From positions 1,302,001-1,366,000 of the forward strand of contig JADJEK010000001.1 in assembly GCA_016709145.1 (NCBI GenBank): 64,000 bases of DNA, written 5' to 3'. This DNA is from Planctomycetota bacterium. GTDB lineage: Bacteria > Planctomycetota > B15-G4 > JADJEK01. A program made the translations under genes and the position numbers. Shown here one piece after another: positions 37,366-45,951 of this stretch (position 1 is the stretch's first letter; each line of letters opens with the position of its first letter). The notes beneath the pieces are model-generated. The model saw only the letters and a list, made by a program, of their open reading frames with translations. It was not told the origin of the DNA and made no database searches.

Positions 37366-38532
37366 GTGCTCGTCGTCCACGTCTCGCTGACTCCGCTCGC
37401 CGGATCGCCGATCCGCATCGTGAGCGCTCTCCAACGCCACACTTCGGTGCGGGCGCGGCTCGTGAACCTTGCACCGAATGCGTACGGCACGCGTCGCTTT
37501 CCCGAGGACCTCGATTGGTCGCGCGACGGCGACGAAGCCCGAGCCGAGATCGCGCGCGCCGACGTCGTGCACTTCCATCACTGGTTCGCGTTCGGCTCCG
37601 ACCGGAATCCGTTCCGGTTCGACTTCCTCGGCGCGATGAAGCGCGGCGCGCGCCATCTGATGCACTGGCATTCGAGCCCCGAGTTCACCGCGCGCAATGC
37701 GGGCGTCGATGCGAGCGCTTTGCAGACGGCGTCGCTCCCGCAACTCGTCGTCGCGCAGTACCACGAGCGCTACTACCCGCAGGCGTTGCCGGTGCCGCTG
37801 ATCGTCGACCACGTGCACGCCGCGATCCCGCCCGAGCGGAGCGCGACGTCCGTTCCGCACGTCGTCTTCACGCCGTCGCAATCGTTGAGCTGGCACGCCG
37901 AACGGTGGGAAACGAAGGGCAAGCCCGAGGTCGCGAGGATCCTGCGCGCGCTCGAGCGACGCGGAGTCCTGCGCGCCTCGATCGAGCAGGAGTTGCCCTT
38001 CGACGCTTGCCAACGCCTGCGCGCGACGGCCGACATCGTCATCGATGACGTCGTCACCGGCTCGTTCCACACCACGAGCCTCGAAGCGCTGTCGATGGGC
38101 AAGCCGACCGTGTGTTGGCTCGATGCCCGTGCGCGAGCGGTCCTCAGCGAACTGACCGGAACGACGGATCTGCCGATCGTCGACGCTCCGCTGCAATCGC
38201 TCGAGCGCGTGCTCGTCGAGCTCTGTGGGCAGCGCGCGTTGCTGCATCGGCTCGGCCGCTACGCGCACGACTGGATGCGCGAGTACTACCGCGAAGAGGA
38301 CATGGTCGCGCGCTACGTCCGTGCCTACGACGAGTTGCTCGCGACCGGATCGCTGACACCACCCGCGCGTGACGAGCACGCGAGTGCGCGCGATTGGTTG
38401 AACGCCGGCCTGCCCGATCTGATCTGGAGTGCGCGTCGCAAGCGCTTCCATCCGCATCGCCTGAAGCTCGCTCTCGGGCGTTCCGTCCGCGGATTGCGCA
38501 AGCGCATCGAGAAGCGCGGCGGTGGCGCATGA
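37366..38532 (+). CDS. GT-B-type glycosyltransferase (GT4-like)
   Basis: 388 residues. The N-terminus MLVVHVSLTPLAGSPIRIV and the block ARADVVHFHHW resemble the donor-independent half of GT4-type enzymes. The C-terminal half has TADIVIDDVVTGSFHTTSLEALSMGKPTVCW, where the glutamate in the SLEALSMGKP motif is the usual nucleotide-sugar-contacting residue. The sugar is unknown. GTG 37366 is the start. The stop overlaps the start of the next glycan gene by four bases (ATGA). Together with the flippase it suggests surface polysaccharide synthesis. Confidence 0.75.
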   Translation: MLVVHVSLTPLAGSPIRIVSALQRHTSVRARLVNLAPNAYGTRRFPEDLDWSRDGDEARAEIARADVVHFHHWFAFGSDRNPFRFDFLGAMKRGARHLMHWHSSPEFTARNAGVDASALQTASLPQLVVAQYHERYYPQALPVPLIVDHVHAAIPPERSATSVPHVVFTPSQSLSWHAERWETKGKPEVARILRALERRGVLRASIEQELPFDACQRLRATADIVIDDVVTGSFHTTSLEALSMGKPTVCWLDARARAVLSELTGTTDLPIVDAPLQSLERVLVELCGQRALLHRLGRYAHDWMREYYREEDMVARYVRAYDELLATGSLTPPARDEHASARDWLNAGLPDLIWSARRKRFHPHRLKLALGRSVRGLRKRIEKRGGGA

Positions 38533-39698
38533 GCGACGCTTCTGTCGGCGATGCTCGAGCGGATCACGGGCAAGACAACCTGTACGTCTGCTACACGGCG
38601 CAGAACTACTTGAAGGCGCTCTATCTCGCGCACCAACGGTTCCAACGCGGTGAGCGCTCGAAGATCCTCGCGCTGATCCCGCGCGGCGCGGAGGAGCCGA
38701 GCTTCTTCGCGACCGACGCCGTCCATTGGGCCGTGATCGAGCACGTGCCGCACGATCATCACTACGTGCGGATCCTGGCCCGTGATCGCGCCGCGCCGCT
38801 CCGCTTCGCGCGGTTGCTCGGCCGCAAGGCGCGACTCAAGCTGCAGCGATGGCATTCGGCGCGACCGGAGCGCGAGCGCTTGCTGGCGGAAGCCCGGCGC
38901 GCGACACGCGTCTTCCTGTTCCTCGAACGCTCGTACTTCTCGACGTTCCTGCTGCGTCACGTGCGGTGCGAACTCGTCGAAGAGGGCTGCAGCACGTACG
39001 TGCCGTTCCGCCGCGCGGTCCCGGCTCGGTGGTTCGCGCCGTCCGCGGACGCCATGCAGCATCCAGGCGAGCATCGGAACGTCGCTCAGGTCTGGTTGCG
39101 TCGCCCGGAACTCGCGAGTCCTCGTGTCCTGCCGAAAGTGCGGAAGCTCGAGCTCGACTACAGCGCACTGCCGATCGCGACGCGCGCGACGTTGCGCTCG
39201 ATGTTCCCGCTCGAAGCGCCCGCCGACAGCACGCGTGCCGCGGTGATCGTGTCGCAGGCGTGGTGCTGGTCCTCGATTCCGGCGGAGCACGTGCTGGCTT
39301 GCTACGCCGAGGTCGTCGCGCTGCTGCGTCGCCACGGATTCACGGTCTGGTTCAAGCCGCATCCGGCCGAGGACCCGAGCACGTACGCACCGCTCGGGTG
39401 CCGCATGCTGAACCGTCGCATCCCGCTCGACGTGCTCGAACTCGACGGCGGCGGCGTCTCGTTCGCGTGTGCGTTCAGCATGCTGGCGTCGTCGCTGGAG
39501 ACCGCGCCGCATCTCGCGGAGCGCGTCGTCACGGTGTTCGATGCGCGCGTCCCCGTGGAGCGCGTCGAACCCGACGCGTTCGACCGCGGCGCGCAGGACG
39601 GCATCGCTCGCCTCGCCGCGCTGCTGATCGAGTGGAACCCCACGACGAACGGACCGCGGCTCGCGCTCAACGCGGCAACGAATCGCGACGACGCGTGA
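38529..39698 (+). CDS. polysialyltransferase/GT52-like glycosyltransferase
   Basis: 389 residues. The N-terminus NLYVCYTAQNYLKALYLAHQ and the central VIVSQAWCWSSIPAEHVLACYAE followed by VWFKPHPAED are like alpha-2,8-polysialyltransferase/capsule glycosyltransferase families, where an H-P in FKPHP contacts the nucleotide. FAFSMLASSLE-like sequence (here FACAFSMLASSL) follows, as in that group. Substrate not determined. The start ATG 38529 overlaps the previous stop; the longer open frame to 38394 is a shadow of the preceding gene. The last 32 bases overlap the convergent flippase gene. Confidence 0.65.
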   Translation: MSDASVGDARADHGQDNLYVCYTAQNYLKALYLAHQRFQRGERSKILALIPRGAEEPSFFATDAVHWAVIEHVPHDHHYVRILARDRAAPLRFARLLGRKARLKLQRWHSARPERERLLAEARRATRVFLFLERSYFSTFLLRHVRCELVEEGCSTYVPFRRAVPARWFAPSADAMQHPGEHRNVAQVWLRRPELASPRVLPKVRKLELDYSALPIATRATLRSMFPLEAPADSTRAAVIVSQAWCWSSIPAEHVLACYAEVVALLRRHGFTVWFKPHPAEDPSTYAPLGCRMLNRRIPLDVLELDGGGVSFACAFSMLASSLETAPHLAERVVTVFDARVPVERVEPDAFDRGAQDGIARLAALLIEWNPTTNGPRLALNAATNRDDA

Positions 39699-41283
39699 GC
39701 GACGCGGCGAGTCGTCGGCGATGGTGGGGCTCGAACCCGAACCACCACGTCGCGAGTCCGACGACCACGATCGCGATGAACGCGTAGAGCGCGATGCCCG
39801 CGTAACCCGCGGCCGAGAACGGGAACGCGAACTCGATGCCCGCGAAACCCGCTGCCAGGGCCAACGGCAAGGCGTACGCGCGAACCGCGTAGCGCAACGG
39901 CGCGAGTCCGAGCATCCGGCACAAGGCCACCGGCAGGATGCCGGCGTTGACGAAGAGCACGGGAACGAGCGTGCCGAACGCGACGCCGACGAGCCCGTGA
40001 TCGCGCACCCACCACAGTGACAGCGCGAGGTTGCCGAGCGCCTGAGCGATCAACGTGGCCGCCAGGAATCGGACGCGCCCCGTGCCTTTCAAGACGCCGT
40101 GCGCGAGCAACTGGGGCAGCGCGAACAGTTGCCCGACGACGAGGATCCGCAGCACGCCCGAGCCGTGCTCGGCGACGTCTCGTCCCATCCAGACCCGCAG
40201 GAAGTCGTCGCCGACCGCGTACAGCGTCGCGACGATCGGCAGCAGCAGCAGCGCCGCGTAGCGCGTTCCGGCCAGGTACAGCGAACGTTGGCCGTCGACG
40301 TCGCCGCGAGCGTCCTTCGCACTGATCCACGGCACCAACACCGCGATCCCCGCGAGCGCCAAGCGCTCGACGTGCTCGAGGATCGACGCGGGCACGGCGT
40401 AGGCCGTGACGTGCGCGGTGGACAAGCAGCGCGCGATCACGATCGCGTCGGTGTACAGCAGCAGCTTCAGCGCGAGCACGGCGACGACGGCGTAGGCGCC
40501 GTACGAGAGCAACTCGCGCGCGCAGGAGCCCGACCACTCCGAGTGTCGCCAGCGCAGGGTGGGGCGCTCGCGCCGCAACAGGACGTATTGCATCGTGTGC
40601 TTGCACAGTGTGGCTGCCACTTGGACGAGCGCGACCGTCGTCAAGCCCGCGCCACGCTCCAGCATCACGACGAGGACGACGCTCTTCGCGATCACGAGTC
40701 CGATCGTCGCAAGATTCACGCGAACGAACTGCTGCAAGCCCGCGAGAGCTCCGAGGAACGCAGCGCCGAACAACCCGAGCGCGAAGTCGACGGCGACGAT
40801 GCGACACACGAGGATCGCTTCGCCGCGCGCGTCGGCGCCGACGCCGAAGAAGTCGACGAGACTCGCGCTGCCGAAGAACAACGTGGCGAACGTGACGGTC
40901 GCGAACGCGCCGAGCAGCGTCAACGCGGTCGAGTACGTGGCGCGCAGCGCCGACTCGTCCCCGCGCGCGGCGTGCATCGCGATCTGGCGCACGAGCGCCG
41001 CATGCACGCCGAAATCGAGTACGGCCAAAGAGCCGCCCGCGGACAACAGGGCCGACCACAAGCCATACGACTCGGGTCCAAGGCGCTGGACGACGACGGG
41101 GCTGACGACGAACGCGGCCGCGACGATGGCGATCGAGTACGACCAATACGACCCGAGGCTCTTGGCGAGGGCGTTCAAGCGGCGCCAGTGGTATCGCAAC
41201 GAGCGGCCAGCCGCAACCGACGGAACCCGGGGACGGAGGGGGGACAGGTGCGCACCTGTCCCCCCTCCGTCCCCGGGTTCCAT
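39667..41283 (-). CDS. polysaccharide flippase (Wzx/MATE-like oligosaccharide exporter)
   Basis: Up to 538 residues with 12 or more hydrophobic segments. LGSYWSYSIAIVAAAFVVSPVVVQRLGPESYGLW followed by LDFGVHAALVRQIA is typical of Wzx-type O-antigen/capsule flippases. It would move lipid-linked glycans across the inner membrane for the two neighbouring transferases. Start uncertain: ATG 41283 places the first 20 codons inside the 60-bp palindrome (41222-41281), so TTG 41199 or TTG 41178 may be the true start. Its 3' end overlaps the convergent glycosyltransferase by 32 bases. Confidence 0.85.
   Translation of the reverse strand: MEPGDGGGTGAHLSPLRPRVPSVAAGRSLRYHWRRLNALAKSLGSYWSYSIAIVAAAFVVSPVVVQRLGPESYGLWSALLSAGGSLAVLDFGVHAALVRQIAMHAARGDESALRATYSTALTLLGAFATVTFATLFFGSASLVDFFGVGADARGEAILVCRIVAVDFALGLFGAAFLGALAGLQQFVRVNLATIGLVIAKSVVLVVMLERGAGLTTVALVQVAATLCKHTMQYVLLRRERPTLRWRHSEWSGSCARELLSYGAYAVVAVLALKLLLYTDAIVIARCLSTAHVTAYAVPASILEHVERLALAGIAVLVPWISAKDARGDVDGQRSLYLAGTRYAALLLLPIVATLYAVGDDFLRVWMGRDVAEHGSGVLRILVVGQLFALPQLLAHGVLKGTGRVRFLAATLIAQALGNLALSLWWVRDHGLVGVAFGTLVPVLFVNAGILPVALCRMLGLAPLRYAVRAYALPLALAAGFAGIEFAFPFSAAGYAGIALYAFIAIVVVGLATWWFGFEPHHRRRLAASLTRRRDSLPR
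41222..41281. repeat. perfect 60-bp palindrome, REP-like
   Basis: Each 30-base half is the exact reverse complement of the other with no loop; the centre is GTGCGCAC at 41248-41255. The arms contain GGGGACGGAGG and GGGGACAGG, relating it to the elements at 53250 and 53288. It lies between the divergent flippase and CHAT genes, at or in the flippase 5' end. Confidence 0.85.
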
Positions 41284-41374
41284 TCCGGTCGGGGCTCCCC
41301 TTCAATGGCGGGCCGAGGCGGGCCGATCGAAGTGGACGGGCGCGAACCTCGCGTTCGTCGATCCGCGTTCGGCC

Positions 41375-41382
41375 GGGAGGTG
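41375..41382 (+). promoter_or_regulatory. ribosome-binding site of the CHAT gene
   Basis: GGGAGGTG lies 4 bases before GTG 41387 and fixes this GTG as the start. Confidence 0.7.
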
Positions 41383-41386
41383 ACGC

Positions 41387-44260
41387 GTGCTCGAGGGGTG
41401 GCTGCTGGCGACCTGGATCGCGTTCGCGGGTGGGGGCGATCTCGTCCTTCCGCCCGGCGGGACCATCCAAGCCCTCGGCCCCGGGCCGATCGTGCGCTAC
41501 GTCGCCGATCGCGACGGCGCGGTCACGTTCGCGCTCGACTCGTTCGAGATGGACGCGTTCCTGTGCGTGACGGACGAAGTGGGGATGCTGATCGCCGCCG
41601 CGGACGACGGTGGGATCCGCCAGAACGCGCGCGTCGTCGTCGATCTCCGCGCCGACCAGACCGTGTGGATCGAATGCACGACGATGAACGTGAACCGCTG
41701 GAACGGGCGGTTCACGTTGAGCGCGCGAGCTGGCGACGTCCCGACGCCGACGGGGCCGCAGAAGGACGCGATCGAAGGCGAGTTCTATCGCGCGTACGCC
41801 GGGCGCTACTTGGTGAAGGGCGACCCGGTGCGGGCGGCGGAGGCTTGGGTCAAGGCGGCCGAGCTGTTGCTCTCGGGCGGCAAGCATGAGTCGGCACTGT
41901 GCGCCGCAAGAGAGGCGATCTCCACCGCCCGTCTCGTCGGGCGTTTCGACCTCGCGGTCGCCGCGGCGAACTCCGCCAGCGTCGCGGCGCAGAGAGTCGG
42001 TGACCTTCACGCCGCGATCGAGCACGCAGCGGCCGCATTCTCACTCGCGACCGGTCGAGCGGATCCGCGGGCGTCGTCGGTGACCGCCCACCACCTTGCG
42101 TCGATCCTGCTCGCATCCGGTCGGCTCGTCGAGGCACGCCTCGCGTTCGAGGTGGGATGCGATCTCGCCGCGACCGACGACCTCGCCGTGGAACGCGCGC
42201 TCCATCGGATCGGGTTGGCGCAGGTCGCTCGTCGCGACGAGTCCATGGAGACCGCCGCGCGACTCCTCGACGAGGCGGACGAGATCGCGCGATCGCACGC
42301 GGACAATGGGCTCGCGACCGACATCGAGATCGAGCGAGCGCTGATCGCGTACCAGCGCCTGCGGTTCGCCGAAGCGGATGCGAAGCTTCGGGCGGTGCTC
42401 GAACGAGCGCAGCAGCGCGACGATGCTTCGACGATCGGAGCCTGTCGGACGACGCTCGGGCTGATCCGCATGCACTGGAAGAGCGACTTCGACGCTGCGG
42501 AGCGCGAGTTCGCGGCCGCGGCCCGCGCGTTCGAAGTGGCAGGGGAGCCGGTCAACGCACTCGGTGCGCGGTTCCAACGTCTCGACCTCGTGCATCGTCG
42601 AGTTCTGGCCGCGGACTCAGTGGCCACGTCGATGCCGGCCGATGCCATGCAGCGCCACGCGTCCGAACTCCGCGCGCTGGCCGAATCGGCGCGCGATCTC
42701 GATGCACCCTGGCTCGAAGCGTCGTCACGACTCGCGCTGGCTTCCTGGAGCGATCTCGCGGGACTCGAAGACGACGCACTGCTCGAGGCGATCGCCGCGG
42801 AGCGCGTCTTCGCGGAGTCCGTCGGCAGTGGCAAGGGAATCCTGCGCGCGCGTCGACTCCAGGCGGAACTCCGGCTCCGGACCGGCGACGTGTCGTTCGC
42901 GACCGAAGTTCTCGATCAAGCGCTGGCCGAGTTCGCGAATGGTGAGGCAGCCCGCGACCGTATCGACGCGATCGGTGATCGCGTCAATGCGGAACCGTGG
43001 AGCAAGCTCGCCATCGACCTCGCCGCAGCACGGGTGCGTTCGGGCGCGGATGCGGCGGCCGAGTTCGTGAGGTGCGCACCATGGCGTGATCGTGCGCTGT
43101 GGTCCGGAGGATCCGCTCGATCGACGGTCGTCGACGCGCAAGAGTTCGTCGCCCGAGCATGGCCACCGACGACGCGGTTCATCGAGCTCGTTCGAGGCCA
43201 GCGTGTGCTCTACGCCTTCGTCGCCGACGAAGGTGGGATCCGGATGATCGAGCTCGGCCCGTGGGCCGAACTTGGCGAACGCGCCGACGCGTTCGTCGAG
43301 CTCGTTCGGGACCGGACGACGCTGGCTCCTGGACTCGTGCCCGAGGGCCGGGCGTTGTTCGACGCGCTGCTCGCACCATTGCTCGGGCCAGGCACCGTGA
43401 CTCACGTCGTCGTCAGTCCCGGGGAGCGATTCGCGATCCTGCCGTTCGACGCGCTCCTGACTCGAGACGTCGACGCGGCTTCGAACTTCGCGGACCTTCC
43501 TTACGTCATTCGCTCGATGCAGGTCGACCTCGTGACTTCGTGGCGCTCGTACGTCGAGTCGCACTCGTCCCCGATGATCGCTGCCGCACCCAGGCTTCTC
43601 GTGGTCGGCGATCCGCGACCGACGTCGCTCGCGCCACTACCCGGGGCGAGACGCGAGGCGCACGGGATCGCCCAATTCGCGGGGGAGACCTTCACGGGCT
43701 CCGCACCCGTGGAACTCTGGACCGGTGAGGATGCGACACGGGCTCGAGTGCTCGGCCTGCTGGCGAACGCGGATTTTGTTCACGTCGCGGCACATGCCGA
43801 GGTCGACCCGGATGATCCGACGCGCACGGGAGTTCGTCTCGCGAACGATGAGCGTTTGTCCATCGATGACGTCGCTTCGCAGCGGCTGCGTGCGCGACTC
43901 GTCGTCTTGTCCACGTGCTCGAGTGCGGACGGTCGAGCGCGCAGTGGCAGTGGTCTGCTGTCGTTGGCGAACTCGTTCTTGTCGGCCGGGAGTCGGGGTG
44001 TCGTGTCGACACGATTCGACGTCGACGATGTCTCGGCCGAGCTGTTCCTGCAGCGCTTCTATCGCGCCATGTGGCAGCGCGATCTGTCGCCCGCCGCGGC
44101 CCTTCATTCGGCGAAGCTCGAGTTCCTGGACGGCACCGCGATCGATGGGTCCGGATGGGTCCGTGGCAAGCCAGCCGTCTCCGTGGACACGCCGCAACCC
44201 ACCGCGACGGCGCATCCGGCGCGATGGGCGGCATACGTCTACTCGGGCACGGAGCCCTGA
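41387..44260 (+). CDS. CHAT-domain caspase-like protein with signal sequence, PPC-like and TPR domains
   Basis: 957 residues. A short hydrophobic N-terminus (MLEGWLLATWIAFAGGG) is followed by a beta-rich PPC-like domain (about 22-115, ending in FTLSARAGD), then helical TPR-like repeats (about 130-560). The CHAT domain at about 600-955 carries the catalytic pair H803 (VHVAAHAE) and C844 (VVLSTCSS), and both residues are present, so it is probably an active cysteine protease. LASLLS-type GSGLLSLANSFLSAGSRGVV and the final WAAYVYSG complete the family pattern. If the N-terminus is a signal, the protease acts outside the cytoplasm. GTG 41387 has an excellent ribosome site. Confidence 0.9.
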   Translation: MLEGWLLATWIAFAGGGDLVLPPGGTIQALGPGPIVRYVADRDGAVTFALDSFEMDAFLCVTDEVGMLIAAADDGGIRQNARVVVDLRADQTVWIECTTMNVNRWNGRFTLSARAGDVPTPTGPQKDAIEGEFYRAYAGRYLVKGDPVRAAEAWVKAAELLLSGGKHESALCAAREAISTARLVGRFDLAVAAANSASVAAQRVGDLHAAIEHAAAAFSLATGRADPRASSVTAHHLASILLASGRLVEARLAFEVGCDLAATDDLAVERALHRIGLAQVARRDESMETAARLLDEADEIARSHADNGLATDIEIERALIAYQRLRFAEADAKLRAVLERAQQRDDASTIGACRTTLGLIRMHWKSDFDAAEREFAAAARAFEVAGEPVNALGARFQRLDLVHRRVLAADSVATSMPADAMQRHASELRALAESARDLDAPWLEASSRLALASWSDLAGLEDDALLEAIAAERVFAESVGSGKGILRARRLQAELRLRTGDVSFATEVLDQALAEFANGEAARDRIDAIGDRVNAEPWSKLAIDLAAARVRSGADAAAEFVRCAPWRDRALWSGGSARSTVVDAQEFVARAWPPTTRFIELVRGQRVLYAFVADEGGIRMIELGPWAELGERADAFVELVRDRTTLAPGLVPEGRALFDALLAPLLGPGTVTHVVVSPGERFAILPFDALLTRDVDAASNFADLPYVIRSMQVDLVTSWRSYVESHSSPMIAAAPRLLVVGDPRPTSLAPLPGARREAHGIAQFAGETFTGSAPVELWTGEDATRARVLGLLANADFVHVAAHAEVDPDDPTRTGVRLANDERLSIDDVASQRLRARLVVLSTCSSADGRARSGSGLLSLANSFLSAGSRGVVSTRFDVDDVSAELFLQRFYRAMWQRDLSPAAALHSAKLEFLDGTAIDGSGWVRGKPAVSVDTPQPTATAHPARWAAYVYSGTEP

Positions 44261-44274
44261 TCGAGCACACAGCG

Positions 44275-44835
44275 CTATCGCGGGCGCTTGGGCGGCGGAA
44301 TCCGATCGCGTTCGATCAGGCGGATCGACTCGACCCCGCCGCCGCGAGGCTTGTGACGCAGCTCGAACAGGAACGTGATCGCGCACAACGCATGTCGGCG
44401 ACGGTCGAGGGCGACCGACCAGATGCGCACGAAGCGAGTGGTCCGGGTGTCCATCGGAATGCCGACGACGCGATGGACTCCGTGTCGCGCGCCTCGGGAC
44501 CGGACGATCGCGGTCGCGGCCGGCACCGGGTACGGGGCCGGAGGAGTCGTCGGATGCCCGATGATCCCCGTGACGATCGAGGCGACTCGGCCGCGCTTGA
44601 CGCCGAAGGGTTGGATGTCCGGCGGAGCGCTGATCAAGATGGGAATGAGCTCGGCCTTCGGTCGCGAGATCCACGCGCAGATCGCGGTGCCGTCGTCGAC
44701 GTTTTCTTCGCAGGACCGACTCTGGTCGTCCTCGTCTTCTTCCCCGTCGTCCGGCTTGTTCTCGTCGTCCCCCTCGTCGCTCGGAGGGGGCGTATACGTG
44801 ATGTAGGCAGAGGAGTTCAGCACGAACAGGGACAT
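44275..44835 (-). CDS. small acidic hypothetical protein
   Basis: 186 residues. After MSLFVLNSSAYITYTP there is a strongly acidic stretch (about 19-40), then a presumably folded region with ICAWISRPKAELIPILISAPPD. No family recognised. ATG 44835 has GGAGAG upstream on the minus strand. It is convergent with the CHAT gene (14-base gap). Confidence 0.55.
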   Translation of the reverse strand: MSLFVLNSSAYITYTPPPSDEGDDENKPDDGEEDEDDQSRSCEENVDDGTAICAWISRPKAELIPILISAPPDIQPFGVKRGRVASIVTGIIGHPTTPPAPYPVPAATAIVRSRGARHGVHRVVGIPMDTRTTRFVRIWSVALDRRRHALCAITFLFELRHKPRGGGVESIRLIERDRIPPPKRPR

Positions 44836-44944
44836 GTGGCTCTCCCAGACTCACCCCAAGAGGTCGCGCGAGTGTAGTTCGGCGCCACGCGGCAGCCGTC
44901 CCTCCGTAGGGGAATGGTCGGGAGAATCGCAGGGGTGTGGACAT

Positions 44945-44987
44945 GCGGCCGCCGTCGATCTCGGACGTCGGGATCGACGGCGGCCGC
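44945..44987 (-). terminator. long perfect hairpin downstream of the secreted-protein gene
   Basis: A perfect 16-bp stem beginning GCGGCCGCCGTCGATC at 44945-44960, pairing with 44972-44987, and an 11-base loop. It lies 15 bases past the stop of the gene at 45003-45863. No U-tract. Confidence 0.7.
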
Positions 44988-45002
44988 CTTGCTCTCCGTG
45001 GT

Positions 45003-45863
45003 TCACACCCCGTGGAACTTCGTCACCGTCTGCCCACCCGTGGTGACGTCGACGCGCCAATTGCCCTCGGCGAGGTTGCCCGCGGGCGCTTGGCCGGGGG
45101 CGCTCGGGAAGTGCGCCTCGAACGAACAGTCGCCGCCGACCGGCACGTTCTGCGTGATCACTTCGCCGTTCGGTCCGCGCGCGGTGACCGTGGCCGTGCC
45201 GCCCGGCGTCGGCGCGAGTCCGCGGATCGACAACTTGCCGTCGTTCGCGATCGCCGCGTCGTGACCCGACGATGCGCTCGTGATCTTCAACTTCTTCGGT
45301 TCGACGTTCGGATTGCCGGGCGCTTGGACCGGCGGCAGCGTGATCGCGATCTGCACGTTGACGGTGATCTTGACCTGCGCGCCGTTGCCGATCGCCTTTG
45401 CGAGCGACCAGACGTCTTTCTGCGCCTTCATCAGGAAGCTCTGCGCCTTCGCGGCGATCGCCGCTTGCAGCTTGTCGAACGCTCCACAGTCGCCCGCGAG
45501 GAAGCCCATCGGGAACGTCCCACCCGTGGCCTGCAGCAGTTCGTTCGCCTTCGTCAGGAAGTTCGACATCACGAACAGCACGTGCGAATCGAGGTGGTTC
45601 GAGAACGTCGCGGCCGACTGCGCGAGCAGGATCTGCGCCTGCGCTTGCGTGATCGTGCCGGCCTTGAGGTCGGCCTTGATCGCCTTCAGCTCGGCCTTCA
45701 GTTGCTTCAGCGCGGTCTTGAAGCAGTTCTCGAGTTCCTTCTTCGACTTGCCGAGTTGCTGCGCGATGGCGACGCCCGGGCCGGGCGCGGCTTCGACGCG
45801 GGCAGGCGCGACGATCAACGCACAAGCGATGAACGAACCGGCGACGAACGAACGGATTCCCAT
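45003..45863 (-). CDS. secreted helical protein of unknown function
   Basis: 286 residues. The signal peptide MGIRSFVAGSFIACALIVAPARVEA is followed by a helical, lysine/alanine-rich region (about 35-160) and a C-terminal beta-like domain (about 165-286, including GGTATVTARGPNGEVI). AAGGAG stands in front of ATG 45863. It follows the matrixin gene on the same strand with an 88-base gap. No family recognised; secretion is the only supported property. Confidence 0.65.
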   Translation of the reverse strand: MGIRSFVAGSFIACALIVAPARVEAAPGPGVAIAQQLGKSKKELENCFKTALKQLKAELKAIKADLKAGTITQAQAQILLAQSAATFSNHLDSHVLFVMSNFLTKANELLQATGGTFPMGFLAGDCGAFDKLQAAIAAKAQSFLMKAQKDVWSLAKAIGNGAQVKITVNVQIAITLPPVQAPGNPNVEPKKLKITSASSGHDAAIANDGKLSIRGLAPTPGGTATVTARGPNGEVITQNVPVGGDCSFEAHFPSAPGQAPAGNLAEGNWRVDVTTGGQTVTKFHGV

Positions 45864-45951
45864 GACGAGCTCCTTGGTGAGAGGACGAGTTCCTGCCCCT
45901 CGGAATCGTGAAGCCGTCCGCGGCGGGACACGAAAAAAGGAGCCGTACGCG

